Shown: positions 6,890-9,425 of the stretch, in pieces | How positions within the stretch are numbered: the first letter of the stretch is position 1 | Layout of the letters: each line of letters opens with the position of its first letter | NCBI GenBank assembly: GCA_934647145.1 | Contig: CAKUFB010000088.1 | Coordinates: forward strand, 1-9,425 | DNA: 9,425 nt | Origin: an uncultured Clostridia bacterium | Lineage (GTDB): Bacteria; Bacillota; Clostridia; Christensenellales; Aristaeellaceae | Reading direction: 5' to 3' | The notes under the pieces: generated by a model | Databases searched by the model: none | Seen by the model: the letters and a program-made list of their open reading frames with translations, nothing else | What the model was told of the DNA's origin: nothing | Translations under genes and position numbers: made by a program

Positions 6890-6924
6890 CTCCGCTAAAA
6901 ATCGAAGATTTTTCGGGCGCGGAG
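6890..6924 (+). repeat. Intercistronic hairpin with GAA triloop
   Basis: AAAAATC (6897-6903) and GATTTTT (6907-6913) pair perfectly around GAA. Outside them CTCCGC (6890-6895) pairs with GCGGAG (6919-6924) across a small internal loop. It is one of several stem-loops between the binding-protein and permease genes. Confidence 0.5.
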
Positions 6925-6949
6925 CCTGCAGGGTATCTGTTTTTCCTCT

Positions 6950-7004
6950 GGGGCTTCGGGCGTATTTCTTCAACCGAAAGGCGGAGGAAGCGCCCCGAAT
7001 CCCC
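6950..7004 (+). repeat. Intercistronic long stem-loop
   Basis: GGGGCTTCGGGCG near 6950-6963 pairs with CGCCCCGAATCCCC (6991-7004), with one mismatch and one bulge, around a loop of about 27 bases. It lies between the tandem hairpins and the two-hairpin repeat. Confidence 0.45.
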
Positions 7005-7019
7005 GCCGGAAAAACAGCC

Positions 7020-7089
7020 CGCCCCCGACGTACATGCCGCCGGGGACGATTGAAAGTTCGAAAGGGCTGCGGCCCTCTCGAGCTCTCCC
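7020..7089 (+). repeat. Two-hairpin interspersed repeat, copy 1
   Basis: Bases 7029-7089 match the reverse complement of 9305-9365 at 58 of 61 positions. Hairpin I has an 8-position stem (7020-7027 with 7041-7048, one C-A mismatch) and a 13-base loop containing CGTACATGCCGC. Hairpin II has a 13-position stem (7055-7067 with 7072-7084) with AGGGC TGCG GCCCT at its tip. The spacer ACGATTGAA is the same in both copies. The element ends 21 bases before the ribosome binding site of the first permease gene, in the sense orientation. Confidence 0.8.
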
Positions 7090-7123
7090 ATTTTATCCAT
7101 TTTACAGCAAAGGAGAGATCCGC

Positions 7124-8044
7124 GTGCAGCGTTCCTTCGGCAGACGACTGAAGCGGGATTTTCAGAAGAACTGGTCGGCGTACCTGCTGGTGCTGCCCGT
7201 ACTGATCTACTTTATCCTGTTTCACTACAAGCCCATGTACGGCGTGATCATCGCGTTCAAGAAATTCAGCATCCGCAAGGGCATACTGGGCAGTCCGTGG
7301 GTGGGACTGCAGTACTTCAGGGAGTTTCTGAGCTCCTACTACTTCTGGCGGCTGATGAAGAATACGCTGAGCATCAGTCTGGCCAGCCTGGTGTTCGGCT
7401 TCCCGATTCCGATCCTGTTCGCGCTGCTGCTCAACGAGGTGCGCTCGAACCGGTATAAAAAGGTCATACAGACCGTTTCCTACATGCCGCACTTCATTTC
7501 GCTGGTGGTCATCTGCTCGCTGGTGCGCCTGTTCACCGCGCATAACGGCCTGATCGCCGGCTTCTTCGGCCTCTTCGGCTACGATACCCGCTTCGACATG
7601 CTCAACTCGGGCCGGCTGTTCACGCCGATTTACGTCGGCTCCGGCATCTGGCAGAACACCGGCTGGGACTGCATCATCTACCTGTCCGCGCTTTCCGGCA
7701 TCGACATGCAGCTCTACGAGGCCGCGCGCATCGACGGCGCGAACCGCTGGAAGCAGACCATACACGTCACCCTGCCCGGCATCATGGGCACGGTCATCCT
7801 GCTGCTCATCCTGCGCATCGGCTCGCTGATGAGCGTGGGCTATGAAAAGATTATCCTGCTCTACAACGAGGGCATTTACGAATACGCGGACGTGATTTCG
7901 TCCTATGTCTACCGCCGCGGCCTGGTGCAGAGCGACTACAGCTACGCCACCGCCATCGGCCTGTTCAACTCGCTGATCAACGTCATACTGGTCGTGACCG
8001 CGAACGCCGTCAGCAAGCGCGTGTCCGGCATGGGTCTGTTCTAA
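7124..8044 (+). CDS. lplB: ABC carbohydrate importer permease, LplB-like
   Basis: The 306-residue integral membrane protein is the first of two permease subunits. It starts with a GTG at 7124 because AAGGAGA lies seven bases upstream; no ATG with a usable site is near. After a basic N-terminus it shows about six membrane segments, the first at 20-35 (LLVLPVLIYFILFHYKPMYG region). The EAA loop that contacts the ATPase is EAARIDGANRWKQTIHVTLP (199-218), with the invariant glycine. The FHYKPMYG-x-x-IAFKKF pattern and the ending S-G-M-G-L-F are typical of the LplB group (COG4209). It follows the binding-protein gene after 320 gene-free bases full of hairpins. It is 14 bases from the second permease gene, so those two are surely co-transcribed. 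Confidence 0.9.
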   Translation: MQRSFGRRLKRDFQKNWSAYLLVLPVLIYFILFHYKPMYGVIIAFKKFSIRKGILGSPWVGLQYFREFLSSYYFWRLMKNTLSISLASLVFGFPIPILFALLLNEVRSNRYKKVIQTVSYMPHFISLVVICSLVRLFTAHNGLIAGFFGLFGYDTRFDMLNSGRLFTPIYVGSGIWQNTGWDCIIYLSALSGIDMQLYEAARIDGANRWKQTIHVTLPGIMGTVILLLILRIGSLMSVGYEKIILLYNEGIYEYADVISSYVYRRGLVQSDYSYATAIGLFNSLINVILVVTANAVSKRVSGMGLF

Positions 8045-8058
8045 AGAGGAGGGCGCGT

Positions 8059-8955
8059 ATGGCAAAGAAGAAAAACCTGTCCCAGGAGGGGCGCGGCTAC
8101 GAGGTCTTTCAGGCGCTCAACAACCTGTTTTTCCTGCTGGTGCTGTTCGTGACCGCGTACCCGATTTACTACGTGCTGATCGCGTCGTTCTCCAGTCCGT
8201 CCGGCCTGGCGGTCAATTACGGCGTGATCTGGCTGCCCATCAAGCCCTACACCGTCGAGGCCTACAGCCGCGTGCTGCATAACTCGCAGGTGCTCACCGG
8301 GTACAAAAACACGCTGCTCATCCTGGCGGGCGGACTGACCGTCAACCTGATCATGACCGCGCTGGGGGCGTACTTCCTGTCGCTCAAGGACGTGATGCTC
8401 AGCAAGCCCATCGGCATGCTGATCCTGTTCACCATGTATTTCAGCGGCGGCATGATCCCCGGCTACCTCAACATCCGCGAGCTGGGCATGCTGGACACGC
8501 TGTGGGCGCTGTTCATCCCCGGGGCGATCAGCACCTACAACATGCTGATTCTCCGCTCGGCCTTCGCCGCCGTGCCCGACAGCCTGGTCGAGGCCGCGCA
8601 CCTGGACGGCGCGAGCCACTTCACCATCCTTCGGCAGGTCATGCTGCCCCTCACCGGCGCGACCATGGCCGTGCTGGTGCTCTACTACGGCGTGGGGCAC
8701 TGGAACGCCTGGTTCGGCGCGTCCATCTACCTCACCGACCCGGGCAAGTATCCGCTGGCGCTGGTGCTGCGAAACATCCTCATCCAGAACCAGAACAGCG
8801 ACATGCTCGCGGGCGATACCGGCGGCGAACAGGGCTTCCGCGACCTGATCAAGTACGCCCTGATCGTCATCGCCACCGCGCCCATCCTGTGCCTGTATCC
8901 CTTCCTGCAGCGCTTCTTCGTCAAGGGCGTCATGGTCGGCGCGCTGAAGGGGTGA
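8059..8955 (+). CDS. ytcP: ABC carbohydrate importer permease, YtcP/LplC-like
   Basis: The 298-residue second permease would pair with the LplB-like subunit to form the membrane channel. The first membrane segment is at about 22-42 (NLFFLLVLFVTAYPIYYVLI), with about five more. The EAA loop is VEAAHLDGASHFTILRQVML (177-196). The conserved YFSGGMIPGYL stretch (127-137), IYLTDPGKYPLALVLR, and a C-terminus ending FFVKGVMVGALKG all fit the YtcP/LplC branch. The ATG at 8059 has GAGGAGG six to seven bases upstream. No ATP-binding gene follows before the window ends. Importers of this type commonly borrow an MsmK-like ATPase encoded elsewhere, and the EAA loop here is intact for that. Confidence 0.9.
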   Translation: MAKKKNLSQEGRGYEVFQALNNLFFLLVLFVTAYPIYYVLIASFSSPSGLAVNYGVIWLPIKPYTVEAYSRVLHNSQVLTGYKNTLLILAGGLTVNLIMTALGAYFLSLKDVMLSKPIGMLILFTMYFSGGMIPGYLNIRELGMLDTLWALFIPGAISTYNMLILRSAFAAVPDSLVEAAHLDGASHFTILRQVMLPLTGATMAVLVLYYGVGHWNAWFGASIYLTDPGKYPLALVLRNILIQNQNSDMLAGDTGGEQGFRDLIKYALIVIATAPILCLYPFLQRFFVKGVMVGALKG

Positions 8956-8972
8956 GAGACGAGGGGAGAACG

Positions 8973-9010
8973 TTGGGGAGGCTGCCTTTCTGAGAAAGGC
9001 ACCTCCCCAA
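8973..9010 (+). terminator. Strong hairpin after the permease operon, possible terminator
   Basis: TTGGGGAGG (8973-8981) pairs with CCTCCCCAA (9002-9010), and TGCCTTTC pairs with GAAAGGCA inside it, interrupted by one bulged C. This makes a stem of about 17 bp starting 18 bases after the last stop codon. No T-run follows on either strand, so termination here would not be classical. Transcript 3'-end protection is equally possible. Confidence 0.5.
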
Positions 9011-9011
9011 A

Positions 9012-9085
9012 CCCCACCCGGAAAGCACTTTGATCCGCATTTCAGGGCGGGGAAAGGCATGTGGTACTCTGAATGCGGGGTGGGG
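9012..9085 (+). repeat. Long imperfect stem-loop
   Basis: CCGCATTTCAG (9035-9045) pairs with CTGAATGCGG (9069-9078), with one bulged T. CCCCACC (9012-9018) pairs with the directly adjoining GGTGGGG (9079-9085), leaving a 16-base bulge on the left side only. Confidence 0.45.
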
Positions 9086-9113
9086 CTGTTATCACGCAAA
9101 AGCAATACGGTCG

Positions 9114-9286
9114 CCCATGCGGCAATGGGTGTCGGCAACGCCGACCTACAATCCGCGGGGAATCCTGCGGATTCGAAGACCTTGACCGCTTTAATCTATG
9201 GCGGTCAATGGTCGTCGATAGGATGCGCGGCAGCAAGTGGAACCGGGCACTGCCCGGGAAGTCCCTGAGGAAAAGCCTCAGGGACT
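9114..9286 (+). repeat. Array of six consecutive hairpins
   Basis: Six stem-loops stand in a row with short linkers. They are CCCAT/ATGGG (9114-9129), GTCGGC/GCCGAC (9131-9145), AATCCGC/GCGGATT (9150-9173), TTGACCGC/GCGGTCAA (9182-9208), CCGGGC/GCCCGG (9243-9257) and AGTCCCTGAGG/CCTCAGGGACT (9260-9286). All stems are perfect. The stem sequences differ from one another, so this is not a tandem repeat. No credible reading frame with a ribosome binding site covers the stretch. Confidence 0.6.
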
Positions 9287-9304
9287 CAGACTGTCAAAAA
9301 ACTC

Positions 9305-9374
9305 GGGAGAGCTCGAGAGGGCCGCAGCCCTTTCGAGCTTTCAATCGTGCCCAGCGGCATGTACGGTGGGCACG
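9305..9374 (-). repeat. Two-hairpin interspersed repeat, copy 2
   Basis: Read on the minus strand this matches 7029-7089 at 58 of 61 positions over 9365-9305. Hairpin I is a perfect 8-bp stem, CGTGCCCA (9374-9367) with TGGGCACG (9353-9346), around the conserved 13-base loop. Hairpin II has stem arms AGCTCGA-A-AGGGC and GCCCT-C-TCGAGCT with one A-C mismatch. On the plus strand the mismatch becomes a G-U pair. It lies downstream of the permease operon in the opposite orientation to copy 1. Confidence 0.8.
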
Positions 9375-9377
9375 GGG

Positions 9378-9420
9378 CGATTTTTTCGCCGGAAAATCCC
9401 ATTTTCCAGAGAAAAAATCG
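9378..9420. repeat. Nested perfect palindrome
   Basis: CGATTTTTTC (9378-9387) pairs with GAAAAAATCG (9411-9420), and GGAAAAT (9391-9397) pairs with ATTTTCC (9401-9407) inside it. The two are separated by a symmetric internal loop (GCC opposite AGA) and capped by CCC. It adjoins repeat copy 2 and could belong to the same element or be a bidirectional terminator-like structure. Confidence 0.6.
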
Positions 9421-9425
9421 TTTCC

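Noticed and set aside
5046..7100. A 684-codon minus-strand frame across the binding-protein gene
   Set aside because: Low-complexity G/V/H/Q-rich shadow without a ribosome binding site. The plus strand encodes a clear solute-binding protein with a signal peptide.
6791..8065. A 424-codon minus-strand frame opposite the first permease
   Set aside because: Shadow of the LplB-like gene. It has no recognisable motifs and runs through the hairpin region.
8041..9138. A 365-codon minus-strand frame opposite the second permease
   Set aside because: Shadow of the YtcP-like gene. Its N-terminal part is only the translation of the downstream stem-loop array.
9059..9268. Short plus-strand frame through the hairpin array
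   Set aside because: No ribosome binding site, and the peptide simply reads the palindromic stems. Structure explains the sequence better than coding.
9114..9286. CRISPR-like or tRNA-like array
   Set aside because: The stems are all different with no constant repeat or regular spacing, and no cloverleaf with T-loop and anticodon can be drawn.

Overview
The window looks like chromosomal DNA of a Gram-positive, Clostridia-like Firmicute. Supporting signs are strong AGGAGG-type ribosome binding sites, an LplA/LplB/YtcP-type sugar-importer gene set without its own ATPase, a membrane-anchored AraC-family regulator, and many GC-rich intergenic stem-loops. The genus cannot be told from sequence alone. 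The first 1.8 kb is visibly less GC-rich than the rest, which strongly prefers G/C-ending codons, so the two parts may differ in origin.

Layout. (1) 1-1205, minus strand: the ATPase and the start of the permease of an ABC-2 type exporter. The ATPase reading frame is broken by a one-base shift in its D-loop. (2) 1337-1686: what seems to be a decayed reading frame on the minus strand. (3) 1651-2495, plus strand: a GNAT (YhbS-like) acetyltransferase with a good sigma-70 promoter and a ~150-nt leader. The leader holds an 11-codon peptide and a hairpin whose right arm can pair either with its left arm or with the acetyltransferase Shine-Dalgarno. (4) 2503-2601: one rho-independent terminator for each of the two converging genes. 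(5) 2604-4973, minus strand: a 789-residue membrane-bound sensor with a C-terminal AraC DNA-binding domain. (6) 4974-5243: a divergent control region with four copies of a 17-bp operator-like site, arranged in mirror symmetry together with both -10 and both -35 elements around base 5121. (7) 5244-8955, plus strand: solute-binding protein, then two carbohydrate-type permeases. (8) 6804-7123 and 8956-9425: gene-free stretches packed with stem-loops. Both contain the same 61-bp, two-hairpin repeat (58/61 identical, opposite orientations), with compensatory base changes in one stem.

How it fits together. The AraC-type membrane protein probably senses a sugar or glycan signal outside the cell. Through the four sites it would activate both its own gene and the binding-protein/permease operon. 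ATP hydrolysis for the importer must come from an MsmK-like ATPase encoded elsewhere. The string of hairpins between the binding-protein gene and the permeases suits differential mRNA decay, giving more binding protein than membrane protein, as with malE-malF in enterobacteria. The most notable signals are the mirror-symmetric divergent promoter, the possible translational switch ahead of the acetyltransferase, and the structured repeat family.
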